Shown one piece after another: positions 8,766 to 17,102 of a DNA stretch of 64,000 nt. The first letter of the stretch is position 1. Every line of letters begins with the position of its first letter. The notes beneath the pieces were generated by a model. It ran no database searches, was not told the origin of the DNA, and saw only the letters and a program-made list of their open reading frames with translations. The stretch is from Pseudomonas kuykendallii (GTDB lineage: Bacteria > Pseudomonadota > Gammaproteobacteria > Pseudomonadales > Pseudomonadaceae), in NCBI RefSeq assembly GCF_900106975.1, contig NZ_FNNU01000001.1:432260-496259 (forward strand). The letters are read 5' to 3'. Position numbers and translations under genes: made by a program.

Positions 8766-11209
8766 GCGTAGTTCACGCTGGCGGTAAGGGTACGGCTGGA
8801 GCCGTAGAAGCAGGTGTCCACCGCGGCGCAGGAGGCGGCGTATTGCTTGTCGGCGAGGTTGCTGGCGTTGATCTGCAGCGAGGCGCCGGCAAGTTCTGGC
8901 GCCAGGTACTTCAGCTCGTAGCCGAGCATCGCATCGAGCAGCAGGATCGACGGCACCTTGTAGGTGTTCGCCGCGTTGCCGTAGCTGGAGCCGACGTAAC
9001 GCGCGCCGCCGCCGATGGACAACCCGGCCAGCGGCGCGGCGTCGAAACGGTAGGTGGCCCAGGCCGACGCCAGATGGTTGGGCTGACGCGCCGGCTGATT
9101 GCCTTCGATGCCGGTCTGCTCCGACTTGCTCACCTTCGGCTGAAGGAAGGTGTAGGAACCGATCAGCTCCCAGTTCGACAGCACACGGCCGCGCGCTTCC
9201 AGCTCCAGCCCGTGGGTTTTGATTTCACCGGTCTGGGTGTTGTAGCCATTGACGCTGTCGTAGGTGACCACGTTGCGCTGCGCCAGATCGAACAACGCCG
9301 CACTGAACAGCGCCTCGCTGCCCGGCGGCTGGTACTTCAGGCCCAGTTCGGTCTGCTTGCCGGAGGTTGGCTTGAACGGCGATGAGCCAGGTGCACCGCT
9401 GCTCAGCACCGGCTCGAACGAGGTGCTGTAGCTGAGGTACGGCGAGATACCGTTGTCGAAGGCGTAGAGCAGCCCGGCGCGGCCGGTGAACTTGTCGTCG
9501 TCGACGGTCACGCGGCTGCCGCTGAGGTGGTTGTCGGTGACCACTTCGGAGCGGTCCTGGCGCCCGCCGATCATCAGGTTCCAGCCGCCCAGCTCGATCT
9601 GGTCCTGCAGATAGATGCCCAGTTGCTCGGCCTTCTGGCTCTGGTCGGTGTTCACCGTCAGGCTGCCGAGGGTGATGCCGTAGACCGGGTTGCGGATGTC
9701 CAGCGGATACTCGCCGGAATAGCTCAGGTCACGCGCGCCCCAGGTGTCCAGGTGGGTGCGCTTGTAGTCGGCGCCGGCGAGCAGGGTATGCGCCAGGGCG
9801 CCGGTCTGCAGGTCGAACTGCAACTGGTTGTCGATGACGAACTGGCGCATGTCCTCGGTGTTGTCGGCCGGTTGCCGTTCGAGGGTGTAGGCATTGCTCA
9901 TGAACTGGAAAACCATCTGCCGGTAGTGGCCGTTCTCCTTGAGCAACCGAGCATTCTGGCGGAAGGTCAGCGCATCGTTGAAGCGGTGTTCGAACAGGTA
10001 GCCGAGGCTGGTCTGCTCGCGGGTCGACTTGTACCAGTCCGGATCCCCGACATCCAAGTGCCGCGACAGCCGCCCGTATGGGCCCGAGTTGGCGACGCCG
10101 GCGGTCGGCCAGAAGTTGCGATAACCGGCCTCGGGATCGTTCTGGTAGTAACCGAGCAGGGTCAGACGGGTGTCTTCGTCTGGGCTCCAGGTCAGCGCAG
10201 GAGCGAACGCCTGGCGTTCCTCCTCGACGTGATCGACTTCGTTCTGGCCCTTGCTGGCCACACCATTGAAGCGATACAGCCAGTCACCCTGCTCGTCCAA
10301 TTGGCCATTCAGGTCGATGGCGCCGTTGACCAGCGAATCGCTACCAGCGCCCAGTTGCACGGCATTCTTCGCCGCCAGGGAGGGACGCTTGCTGACCATG
10401 TTCAGCAACCCGCCGGGGGTCGCCTGGCCATAAAGCACCGAAGCAGGGCCATGGATCAGCTCCACCCGCTCGAGCATCCAGGGATCGATCTGCGAGTAGG
10501 ATTCGCCGCCGAAGCTGAGGCCGTCGAGGTAGGTAGGCAGGTAACCGAAACCACGCGCGAAGACTTCGTCGACCCGGTGCGAGGAACCACGGTATTCGGT
10601 GAACACGCCGCTGGTATAGCGCAGCGCCTGGGCCACGTTGGTCACTGCCTGATCGTCCATCTGGTCGCGGGTGACCACGGAAATCGCCTGCGGCGTCCTG
10701 ATCAGCGGCGTGTCGGTCTTGGTGCCCGCGGCGCTGCGCTTGGCCAGGTAGCCATCGAGCGGACCGCTGGCGTCCTGCTCCGCCATGCCGGTGACAGTAT
10801 TGCCGCCCAGTTGCATTGCCGAGGATTCGCCCAGCGGGCGCAGTACGAACACGCCATCGCCACTCGGCACCGCCTGCAGGCTGCTGCCTTCGAGCAACTG
10901 GCGGAACCCCTCGCGGGTCGTCCAGTTGCCGCGCAGACCGACGCTGCGCTTGCCGCGCACCTGATCGGGCGAAAGCGTCAGGCTGACTCCGGCCTGCTCG
11001 GCGAAACGCGAAAGCACCTCGCCCAGGTCTCCGGCGGGAATCGCATAGTTCGCGGTTTCGACCTGCGTCGCCTCGGCGGCGTGCAGCGACGGCTGCCACA
11101 CACCGGCGCCCAACAGGCCGACGATCAGCAGGTTGCGGCGCACGGCCTGGCGCAACGGTTCATGGCGCGCGAAGATCGCGGGAGGATGGAGCGGCGCGGT
11201 GCTGTTCAT
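8759..11209 (-). CDS. TonB-dependent siderophore receptor with signalling domain
   Basis: This 816-residue outer-membrane receptor is of the FpvA/FecA/FhuE class. After a signal sequence (about 45 residues, ending near LHAAEA) comes an STN signalling domain (YAIPAGDLGEVLSRFAEQAG ... LEGSSLQAVPSGDGVFVL). The plug follows (TPLIRTPQAISVVTRDQMDD; VELIHGPASVLYGQATPGG), then a 22-strand barrel ending in the aromatic residue of NYAW. The STN domain implies surface signalling to the FecR/FecI-type pair upstream. I chose the ATG at 11209 (MNSTAPLHPP); the frame stays open 318 codons further upstream, but that stretch is antisense-like and overlaps fecR. It is coupled to the esterase gene downstream. 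The ligand cannot be named; the esterase partner suggests an ester-bond siderophore. Confidence 0.92.
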   Translation of the reverse strand: MNSTAPLHPPAIFARHEPLRQAVRRNLLIVGLLGAGVWQPSLHAAEATQVETANYAIPAGDLGEVLSRFAEQAGVSLTLSPDQVRGKRSVGLRGNWTTREGFRQLLEGSSLQAVPSGDGVFVLRPLGESSAMQLGGNTVTGMAEQDASGPLDGYLAKRSAAGTKTDTPLIRTPQAISVVTRDQMDDQAVTNVAQALRYTSGVFTEYRGSSHRVDEVFARGFGYLPTYLDGLSFGGESYSQIDPWMLERVELIHGPASVLYGQATPGGLLNMVSKRPSLAAKNAVQLGAGSDSLVNGAIDLNGQLDEQGDWLYRFNGVASKGQNEVDHVEEERQAFAPALTWSPDEDTRLTLLGYYQNDPEAGYRNFWPTAGVANSGPYGRLSRHLDVGDPDWYKSTREQTSLGYLFEHRFNDALTFRQNARLLKENGHYRQMVFQFMSNAYTLERQPADNTEDMRQFVIDNQLQFDLQTGALAHTLLAGADYKRTHLDTWGARDLSYSGEYPLDIRNPVYGITLGSLTVNTDQSQKAEQLGIYLQDQIELGGWNLMIGGRQDRSEVVTDNHLSGSRVTVDDDKFTGRAGLLYAFDNGISPYLSYSTSFEPVLSSGAPGSSPFKPTSGKQTELGLKYQPPGSEALFSAALFDLAQRNVVTYDSVNGYNTQTGEIKTHGLELEARGRVLSNWELIGSYTFLQPKVSKSEQTGIEGNQPARQPNHLASAWATYRFDAAPLAGLSIGGGARYVGSSYGNAANTYKVPSILLLDAMLGYELKYLAPELAGASLQINASNLADKQYAASCAAVDTCFYGSSRTLTASVNYAW

Positions 11210-11307
11210 GCAGTATCTCGTCTGGTTGGCAGTGGAGTTCTGCCGCCTTGACACACGAGAACCGCAAAGGGGACAGCCAGACCGAAAATTATCGTCCGCG
11301 ACCCGGC

Positions 11308-12258
11308 TTACACCGGAACGACGCTCACCCAGTAGCGCGTGCGGTACTGGACGCGCACCGGCAGGGCGGCCGCCAGGCTGTCCAGCACCGGGCCACTGTT
11401 GTCCAGCTGGAAGGTTCCGGACAGGCGCAGCTCGGCAACCCGCGGATCGCACAGCAGCCAGCCCGTCCGATAGCGCGCCAGCTCGGCGACGAACTCGCCC
11501 AGACGCATGTCGGCCGCGCGCAGCACGCCGCGGGTCCAGTCCGCCGCATGGGCCGATGCCTGGCCCAGCGGCCCGACGCCAGCCCGCGTCAGCAGCGCCT
11601 GCTGTCCTGCCCGCAGCCAGGCACCGTCGCCCGGCGCATCCTGCGGCACCAACTGCAACGCACCGGACAGCACGCTGACGCGGCTGCCGGGCGCCATCTG
11701 GCGGATGACGAACGTCGCCTGCTCGGCGATCACTTCGCCACCACAGCTCTCCACCACCAGCGACCGGCAGACACCTGCCGTGCAGTCGCGTGCGGCGTCC
11801 ACCTGCATCTCGCCGCGCAACAGGGTCACGCGACGGCAGTCGGCGTCGAAGCGCACGCTGATGGCCGAGCCGCTGTTGAGCTCGATGCGCGTGCCGTCCT
11901 GCAATTGCAGGCGACGGCGCTCGCCCACCGCCGTGCGGTAATCGGCGAACCAAGCCTGTTCGCGGGCCATCATCCACCCCGCCGGCAACGCGGCGCCGAG
12001 CACCAGTACGGACTTCAGCACGCCGCGGCGGCTCTGGCGACGCGAGCGGGCCAGGGTCTGCATTCCCAGCGCCGAAGGCAGTGACCCGAAGCGCTGGCTG
12101 ACCTGCAACGCCTGCTGCCAGGCGGCTTCGTGCTCCGCATGGCTGGCCCGCCAGCGCTGGCAAGCGTCATGATCGGCGGGGCTGGCGTCGGTGGATTGCA
12201 GTTGAACGAACCAGCACGCCGCCTCGTGCACCACCTGCGGGGAAACCGGACCGCTCAC
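11308..12258 (-). CDS. FecR-type anti-sigma/sigma regulator
   Basis: This 316-residue FecR family protein has an N-terminal cytoplasmic anti-sigma domain (AACWFVQLQSTDASPADHDA, then a tryptophan-rich EHEAAWQQALQVSQRFG). A single membrane segment lies near residues 80-100 (GVLKSVLVLGAALPAGW). A periplasmic FecR domain follows (RRRLQLQDGTRIELNSGSAI; the DAARDC region; LSGTFQLDN), ending with an STN-binding tail. It should hold the ECF factor until the receptor is occupied. The GTG start at 12258 overlaps the TGA of the sigma gene (GTGA), so translation is coupled. The receptor starts about 100 bases downstream, enough room for a promoter recognised by the sigma factor. Confidence 0.9.
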   Translation of the reverse strand: MSGPVSPQVVHEAACWFVQLQSTDASPADHDACQRWRASHAEHEAAWQQALQVSQRFGSLPSALGMQTLARSRRQSRRGVLKSVLVLGAALPAGWMMAREQAWFADYRTAVGERRRLQLQDGTRIELNSGSAISVRFDADCRRVTLLRGEMQVDAARDCTAGVCRSLVVESCGGEVIAEQATFVIRQMAPGSRVSVLSGALQLVPQDAPGDGAWLRAGQQALLTRAGVGPLGQASAHAADWTRGVLRAADMRLGEFVAELARYRTGWLLCDPRVAELRLSGTFQLDNSGPVLDSLAAALPVRVQYRTRYWVSVVPV

Positions 12259-12782
12259 GCGAGGGCCAGCATGCAGTGGGCCAGGCCCTGGGCGACATAA
12301 CGCTTCACGCTGCGCTCGCAGACACCCAGGCGCTGGCCGATCTCGGCGTAACCGACGCCTTCGAGCTGGGCCAGCAGGAACGCCTGGCGTACCGCGCCGG
12401 GCAGGCCATCGAGCATGGCGTCGATTTCGTGCAGCGCTTCGATCAGCAGCCACTGCTGCTCGGGCGACGGCACGTCCGCCTCGGGCAGCAACGCCAGCGC
12501 CTGCAGCCACGCACGCTCCAGAGACTGGCGGCGGTAGTGGTTGAGCAGCACGCGCTTGGCGACGGTGGTCAGGTAGGCGCGCGGCTCGCGCAACTCGTCC
12601 TGGCAGAAGACGGTCTGCCGCTTGCCGGCGGCGATCAGTACGCGGATGAAGGTGTCTTGCGCCAAGTCCGCCGCCTCGCAGGCGTTGCCCAGACGATAGG
12701 ACAGCCAGCCGCATAGCCAGCCGTGGTGACGTTGGTAGAGCGAACCGATTTCACGATTGAGCGCGGCTTGGGGTGTGGGCAC
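12255..12782 (-). CDS. ECF RNA polymerase sigma factor (FecI/FpvI-like)
   Basis: This 175-residue sigma-70 family ECF factor is of the iron-starvation group. Region 2 includes GWLSYRLGNACEAADLAQDTF, with the conserved DLAQDTF motif and PRAYLTTVAKRVLLNHYRRQ. Region 4 is AFLLAQLEGVGYAEIGQRLG then VCERSVKRYVAQGLAHC. It probably directs transcription of the receptor-esterase genes under the FecR-type regulator. The GTG at 12782 is the best start in frame; its ribosome site is weak (GGAA about 9 bases upstream). A Fur-box candidate lies 37-51 bases upstream. The stop overlaps the anti-sigma start. Confidence 0.9.
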   Translation of the reverse strand: MPTPQAALNREIGSLYQRHHGWLCGWLSYRLGNACEAADLAQDTFIRVLIAAGKRQTVFCQDELREPRAYLTTVAKRVLLNHYRRQSLERAWLQALALLPEADVPSPEQQWLLIEALHEIDAMLDGLPGAVRQAFLLAQLEGVGYAEIGQRLGVCERSVKRYVAQGLAHCMLALA

Positions 12783-12818
12783 GGCGATTTCCGAGCGCCA
12801 CTAGGGCGCCGACGCAGG

Positions 12819-12833
12819 TAGGAATTATTCTCA
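12819..12833 (-). promoter_or_regulatory. Candidate Fur box upstream of ECF sigma gene
   Basis: On the minus strand the sequence TGAGAATAATTCCTA matches the 7-1-7 Fur pattern TGATAATNATTATCA at 10 of 14 positions. It sits in an AT-rich island in otherwise GC-rich DNA, 37-51 bases before the sigma factor start. The placement fits iron repression of the sigma/anti-sigma pair. Confidence 0.55.
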
Positions 12834-12888
12834 ATTGTGACCTGCAACGGTATCGCAATGCAATTGGTACGCTACGCACCAGATACGC

Positions 12889-13608
12889 TCAGTCGATACG
12901 CTCGAACTTGAGGTCCCAGACGCCGTGGCCGAGGCGCTCGCCGCGGCGCTCGAACTTGGTCACAGGGCGCTCCTGGGGGCGCGGCACGTACTGCCCGTCC
13001 GCGGCCTGGTTGCGATAACCAGGCGCGGCGTTCATCACCTCGAGCATGTGCTCGGCGTAGGGCTGCCAGTCGGTGGCCATGTGCAGCACGCCGCCAAGCT
13101 TGAGCTTGCTGCGCACCAGTTCGGCGAACGCCGGCTGGACGATGCGCCGCTTGTGATGGCGCGCCTTGTGCCAGGGGTCGGGGAAGAACAGCAGCACGCG
13201 CTCGAGGCTGGCGTCGGCGACGCACTGGCGCAGCACCTCCAGGGCGTCGCAGCTGTACACGCGGACATTGTCCATGCGCTGGGTGAGCAGACCGTTGAGC
13301 AACGCACCGACGCCCGGCCGGTGTACCTCGACGCCGATGAAGTCCTGCTCCGGCGCGGCGGCAGCCATTTCCAGGGTCGAATGGCCCATGCCGAAACCGA
13401 TCTCGAAGGTGCGCGGTGCCCGACGCCCGAACACCTCATCGAAGTCGCGCAGACCGTCGCCCAGCTCCAGGCCGAACTTCGGCAGGCCCTGTTCGAGACC
13501 GCGCTGCTGGCCCTCGGTCATGCGTCCGGCACGCATCACGAAGCTCTTGATGGTGCGCATCGGGCGTTCGGCTTCGAGGGCGATGGGGCTTTCGGACGGT
13601 TCGGTCAT
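12889..13608 (-). CDS. trmB: tRNA (guanine-N7-)-methyltransferase
   Basis: This 239-residue TrmB makes m7G46 in the variable loop of tRNAs using S-adenosylmethionine. Motifs in order are [20 protein letters not shown], the SAM-binding [15 protein letters not shown], and the catalytic/substrate block [22 protein letters not shown]-terminal [20 protein letters not shown] completes the family signature. An acidic leader of about 15 residues precedes the conserved part. It lies downstream of thiS-thiG on the same strand, the arrangement usual in Pseudomonas. Two small hairpins lie in the gap after thiG. Confidence 0.96.
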   Translation of the reverse strand: MTEPSESPIALEAERPMRTIKSFVMRAGRMTEGQQRGLEQGLPKFGLELGDGLRDFDEVFGRRAPRTFEIGFGMGHSTLEMAAAAPEQDFIGVEVHRPGVGALLNGLLTQRMDNVRVYSCDALEVLRQCVADASLERVLLFFPDPWHKARHHKRRIVQPAFAELVRSKLKLGGVLHMATDWQPYAEHMLEVMNAAPGYRNQAADGQYVPRPQERPVTKFERRGERLGHGVWDLKFERID

Positions 13609-13635
13609 GCGGGTTGTTTCCGTGGCGCGAAGAGG

Positions 13636-13661
13636 CGCGGCGTACCTGAAGGTGCGCCGCG
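13636..13661. repeat. Intergenic hairpin between thiG and trmB
   Basis: Arms 13636-13646 and 13651-13661 pair at 10 of 11 positions around a TGAA loop. The right arm (GGTGCGCCGCG) is shared with the REP-like element at 7033-7100. A second stem (13672-13678 with 13684-13690) follows immediately. Neither has a T-tract, so they are more likely repeat remnants or mRNA-stabilising stems than terminators. Confidence 0.45.
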
Positions 13662-13696
13662 TCGAAGGAAAGGGCGCGTCGCGCGCGCCCGGGGAT

Positions 13697-14491
13697 TCAG
13701 CGGATCAGCCCGTCGAGCGGCGACGAGGCGCTGGCGTAGAGTTTCTTCGGCATGCGTCCGGCGAGGTAGGCCAGTCGCCCGGCCTCGATGGCGTATTTCA
13801 TCGCCTCGGCCATCAGCACCGGCTTCTGCGCGTGGGCGATGGCGCTATTCATCAGCACCGCCTCGCAGCCCAGCTCCATGGCGATGGTGGCATCGGAGGC
13901 GGTGCCGACGCCGGCGTCGACCAGCACCGGAACCGGCGATTCCTCGAGGATGATGCGCAGGTTGTACGGGTTGCAGATGCCCAGCCCGGTGCCGATCAGT
14001 CCGGCCAGCGGCATCACCGCGATGCAGCCGATTTCTGCAAGCTGACGGGCGATGATCGGGTCGTCACTGGTGTAGACCATCACGTCGAAACCGTCGGCGA
14101 CCAGGGTTTCCGCCGCCTTGAGCGTTTCGATCACGTTCGGGAAGAGGGTCTTCTGGTCGGCCAGCACTTCCAGCTTGACCAGCTTGTGGCCGTCCAGCAG
14201 TTCGCGCGCCAGGCGGCAGGTGCGCACCGCCTCTACGGCGTCGAAGCAGCCGGCGGTGTTCGGCAGGATGGTGTAGCGCGACGGCGGAATCACGTCGAGC
14301 AGGTTCGGCTCGCCGGGGTTCTGGCCGAGGTTGGTGCGCCGCACGGCGACGGTGACGATCTCCGCGCCGGAGGCTTCGATGGCGGCGCGGGTTTCCTCCA
14401 GATCCTTGTATTTTCCGGTGCCGACCAGCAGGCGCGACTGGTAGGTACGACCGGCCAGGACGAAAGGCTTGTCGTTGGGGACTGCGCTCAT
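13697..14491 (-). CDS. thiG: Thiazole synthase
   Basis: This 264-residue ThiG forms the thiazole phosphate of thiamine from 1-deoxyxylulose 5-phosphate, dehydroglycine and the ThiS thiocarboxylate. Evidence includes [20 protein letters not shown], the Schiff-base lysine region [16 protein letters not shown], and the phosphate-binding ends [16 protein letters not shown] and [21 protein letters not shown] chose ATG 14491 ([10 protein letters not shown]), which follows GAGGAG with a 6-base gap; an upstream in-frame start adds 13 residues and overlaps thiS. The gene lies 19 bases after thiS, so the two form an operon. Confidence 0.97.
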   Translation of the reverse strand: MSAVPNDKPFVLAGRTYQSRLLVGTGKYKDLEETRAAIEASGAEIVTVAVRRTNLGQNPGEPNLLDVIPPSRYTILPNTAGCFDAVEAVRTCRLARELLDGHKLVKLEVLADQKTLFPNVIETLKAAETLVADGFDVMVYTSDDPIIARQLAEIGCIAVMPLAGLIGTGLGICNPYNLRIILEESPVPVLVDAGVGTASDATIAMELGCEAVLMNSAIAHAQKPVLMAEAMKYAIEAGRLAYLAGRMPKKLYASASSPLDGLIR

Positions 14492-14510
14492 GGGGAAACT
14501 CCTCGTGCGG

Positions 14511-14711
14511 TTAACCGCCACCGATGGCATGGACGACCTCGACCTGGTCGCCTTCGGCCAGCGACGTGCTGGCGTGCTGGCTACGCGGAACGATGTCCAG
14601 ATTGAGCTCGACGGCCACCCGGCGCCCGACCAGATCGAGGCGCACGAGCAGGTCCGCGACGGTCTGGCCGTCCGGGAGCTCGAAGGATTCGCCGTTCAAC
14701 TGGATATGCAT
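14511..14711 (-). CDS. thiS: Sulfur carrier protein ThiS
   Basis: This 66-residue ubiquitin-like sulfur carrier ends in the required diglycine (VVHAIGGG). Its C-terminal glycine is adenylated and thiocarboxylated to donate sulfur to ThiG. The start ([20 protein letters not shown]) and the [20 protein letters not shown] segment are typical. It is first in thiS-thiG, and about 90 bases separate it from the DUF423 gene upstream. No TPP riboswitch was recognised in that short leader. Confidence 0.95.
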   Translation of the reverse strand: MHIQLNGESFELPDGQTVADLLVRLDLVGRRVAVELNLDIVPRSQHASTSLAEGDQVEVVHAIGGG

Positions 14712-14803
14712 GGGCTGGAATGGTCGCGATTTTACGGGGTCGGCATTCTAGCCCGATCGCCCCGGTGGACCAAGGGCATCGGGCACCATTCGTCCCGGAA
14801 CGA

Positions 14804-15178
14804 TCAGGGGGTGAGGCGCCAGGCGCTCAGCCCCAGGCACGCCCAGCCAACCAGGAAGGCCACGCCGCCGATCGGGGTGATGATGCCGAGCTTGCCGATG
14901 CCGATCAGGGTCAGCACATAGAGGCTGCCGGAAAACAGCAGGATGCCGAGAACGAAGGCGCCGCCGGCGATGCTCAGCAGTCGGCTCGGCGCATGCAGCG
15001 AGAGCAGCGCAACGCCGAACAGGGCGAGGGCGTGGATCATCTGGTAATGCACGCCGGTCTGGAACACCGCGAGGTATTCGGCGCTGAGGCGGCTCTTCAG
15101 GCCATGCGCCGCGAATGCGCCAAGGGCCACGCCGGTGAAACCGAAGAACGCAGAAAGCATCAGATGCAGGCGCAGCAT
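14804..15178 (-). CDS. DUF423 (YgdD-like) membrane protein
   Basis: This 124-residue protein has four predicted membrane helices and belongs to the DUF423/YgdD family. The hallmark FTGVALGAFAAHGLKSRLSAEYL is followed by VFQTGVHYQMIHALALFGVALL. The function is unknown. The ATG at 15178 has a GGAG 7 bases upstream; the longer in-frame option adds 16 non-conserved residues. It is divergent from mtgA. Confidence 0.9.
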   Translation of the reverse strand: MLRLHLMLSAFFGFTGVALGAFAAHGLKSRLSAEYLAVFQTGVHYQMIHALALFGVALLSLHAPSRLLSIAGGAFVLGILLFSGSLYVLTLIGIGKLGIITPIGGVAFLVGWACLGLSAWRLTP

Positions 15179-15185
15179 GTGTAAC

Positions 15186-15214
15186 TCCAGATGGCGGGAA
15201 TGCGCCGCTATAAT
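15186..15214 (+). promoter_or_regulatory. Possible sigma-70 promoter for mtgA
   Basis: A perfect TATAAT lies at 15209-15214, about 95 bases before the mtgA start. The -35 region 17 bases upstream matches TTGACA at only three positions, so the call rests mainly on the -10 hexamer in GC-rich DNA. Confidence 0.3.
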
Positions 15215-15309
15215 GGCGCGCTGCACCGATTATTCCTATTCCGGATCGGACCTGTCGCGACCCTCAGTCGCAGCCTGTCGACCGGCCCACAACGGATTGA
15301 GGCCAGCCC

Positions 15310-16017
15310 ATGCTCCGAACGCTGTACCGTCGCCTGGTCAAGCTTTTACTTGGCTTCGTCGCCCTCAGCGCCCTGCTGGTACTGGTACTTCGCTGGGTAC
15401 CGCCGCCGTTCACCGCGCTGATGGTGGAGCGCAAGATCGAGTCGTGGAACGACGGTGAGCCGATCGATCTGCAGCGCACCTGGCGGCCCTTGAAACAGCT
15501 GCCGGACGACCTGAAGATCGCCGTGATCGCTGGCGAGGACCAGAAATTCGCCGAGCACTGGGGCTTCGACGTCGCGGCGATCCAGGCGGCGATGGCGCAC
15601 AACGAACGCGGCGGCTCGCTACGCGGCGCCAGCACGCTGAGCCAGCAAACGGCGAAGAACCTGTTCCTCTGGTCCGGTCGCAGCTGGCTGCGCAAGGGCC
15701 TGGAAGTGTGGTTCACCGGCCTGCTGGAGCTGCTCTGGCCGAAGCAGCGGATCCTCGAGGTCTACCTCAACAGCGTCGAGTTCGGTAACGGCATCTTTGG
15801 CGCCGAGGCCGCGGCGCAGCATCACTTCGGCATCGGCGCCGCCTACCTCTCGGCGCGTCAGGCCAGCCTGCTCGCCGCAGTGCTGCCGAACCCGCGCGAA
15901 TGGAGCGCCAGCCGACCCAGCGCCTACGTCAGCCGCCGAGCCAGCTGGATTCGCCAGCAGAGCCGGCAACTGGGCGGCAGCGACTACCTGATGGCGCTCA
16001 AAGGCCGGCTGCCCTGA
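15310..16017 (+). CDS. mtgA: Monofunctional peptidoglycan glycosyltransferase
   Basis: This 235-residue GT51 enzyme polymerises lipid II into glycan strands. One N-terminal membrane anchor ([19 protein letters not shown]) is followed by the GT51 motifs in order: [15 protein letters not shown] with the catalytic glutamate, [29 protein letters not shown], and [20 protein letters not shown]. No transpeptidase domain follows, which separates it from class A penicillin-binding proteins. It is divergent from the DUF423 gene and ends at a shared terminator facing rpoH. Confidence 0.96.
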   Translation: MLRTLYRRLVKLLLGFVALSALLVLVLRWVPPPFTALMVERKIESWNDGEPIDLQRTWRPLKQLPDDLKIAVIAGEDQKFAEHWGFDVAAIQAAMAHNERGGSLRGASTLSQQTAKNLFLWSGRSWLRKGLEVWFTGLLELLWPKQRILEVYLNSVEFGNGIFGAEAAAQHHFGIGAAYLSARQASLLAAVLPNPREWSASRPSAYVSRRASWIRQQSRQLGGSDYLMALKGRLP

Positions 16018-16047
16018 GGTCGTCCCGGATCGGCGAATCGCAGACAG

Positions 16048-16076
16048 AAAAAAGCCGCACCCAGGTGCGGCTTTTT
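16048..16076. terminator. Bidirectional terminator between mtgA and rpoH
   Basis: A stem of GCCGCACC/GGTGCGGC with flanking A and T runs (AAAAA...TTTTT) lies between the two convergent stop codons and can serve both genes. Confidence 0.9.
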
Positions 16077-16089
16077 CATTACCGGTCGC

Positions 16090-16944
16090 TTACGCCTGGA
16101 TCGAGCCCTTGAGCTTGTTCATGGCGTTCTTCTCCAGTTGGCGGATGCGCTCGGCGGAGACGTTGTACTTGGCCGCCAGGTCATGCAGGGTCGCTTTCTC
16201 CTCGGCCAGCCAACGCTGCTGGAGGATGTCGCGGCTGCGCTCGTCGAGGCCTTCCAGCGCCTCGTAGAGACCGGCAGAGGAACTGTCGCTCCAGTCGGCG
16301 TCTTCCATCTGCATGGCCGGGTCGTAGCGGTGGTCTTCGAGGTAGTGCGCCGGCGACTGGAAGGCGCTGTCGTCGTCGGCATCCGCCGCCGGATCGAAGG
16401 CCATGTCGTGGCCGCTCAGGCGACTTTCCATCTCGCGCACTTCACGCGGCTCGACACCGAGGCTTTCCGCCACGCGCTGCACTTCGTCGTTGTTCAGCCA
16501 GGCCAGACGCTTCTTCTGGCTGCGCAGGTTGAAGAACAGCTTGCGCTGAGCCTTGGTCGTGGCGACCTTGACGATGCGCCAGTTGCGCAGGATGAACTCG
16601 TGGATCTCGGCCTTGATCCAGTGCACCGCGAAGGAAACCAGGCGCACGCCCATTTCGGGGTTGAAACGCTTCACGGCCTTCATCAGGCCGACGTTGCCTT
16701 CCTGGATCAGGTCGGACTGGTTCAGCCCGTAACCGGCGTAGCTGCGTGCGATGTGCACGACGAAGCGCAGGTGCGCGAGCACCATCTGCCGGGCCGCCTC
16801 GAGGTCCTGCTGGTAGAAGAGGCGTTCGGCCAGTTCGCGTTCCTGCTCCTGGGTCAGCAGCGGAATGCTGTTGACCGAGTGCACGTAAGCCTCCAGGTTC
16901 GAGCCTGGGACCAACGCACGCACAGGTTGCAATGAAGTGGTCAT
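16090..16944 (-). CDS. rpoH: Heat-shock sigma factor RpoH (sigma-32)
   Basis: This 284-residue sigma-32, the length of P. aeruginosa RpoH, directs transcription of chaperone and protease genes. It carries region 2 ([39 protein letters not shown]), the diagnostic RpoH box [15 protein letters not shown], and region 4 ([36 protein letters not shown]). I chose ATG 16944 ([14 protein letters not shown]); the in-frame start 7 codons upstream adds a basic stretch not in the family. GGAGG lies 6 bases before this ATG. It follows ftsX by 158 bases, with its own promoter candidate. Confidence 0.97.
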   Translation of the reverse strand: MTTSLQPVRALVPGSNLEAYVHSVNSIPLLTQEQERELAERLFYQQDLEAARQMVLAHLRFVVHIARSYAGYGLNQSDLIQEGNVGLMKAVKRFNPEMGVRLVSFAVHWIKAEIHEFILRNWRIVKVATTKAQRKLFFNLRSQKKRLAWLNNDEVQRVAESLGVEPREVREMESRLSGHDMAFDPAADADDDSAFQSPAHYLEDHRYDPAMQMEDADWSDSSSAGLYEALEGLDERSRDILQQRWLAEEKATLHDLAAKYNVSAERIRQLEKNAMNKLKGSIQA

Positions 16945-16974
16945 TCGAATCCTCCGATTCATCAAACGTCGGGC

Positions 16975-17002
16975 AGTTTATCACTGCAGCATTGGACTGC
17001 AA
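16975..17002 (-). promoter_or_regulatory. Candidate sigma-70 promoter of rpoH
   Basis: Read on the minus strand, TTGCAG (17002-16997) and TAAACT (16980-16975) are separated by 16 bases, about 30 bases before the rpoH start. The region just upstream (about 17040-17100) is strikingly AT-rich for this genome, which may act as an UP element or extra promoter. Confidence 0.4.
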
Positions 17003-17102
17003 GACGGTCGCCAAGTTCCTTCCGGACCGATTGCTACAGGACCTTCAACCAATTGAAATATATAGGTTTTATCTATCTAAAAAGTGGATCTCGATGATCG
17101 GA

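Noticed and set aside
9527-11251. 574-codon plus-strand open frame across the receptor gene
   Set aside because: Antisense shadow of the TonB-dependent receptor, with no recognisable domain.
11210-12163. 318-codon upstream extension of the siderophore receptor frame
   Set aside because: The receptor's signal peptide and STN domain begin at 11209; the extension overlaps the fecR gene in another frame and has no similarity to anything.
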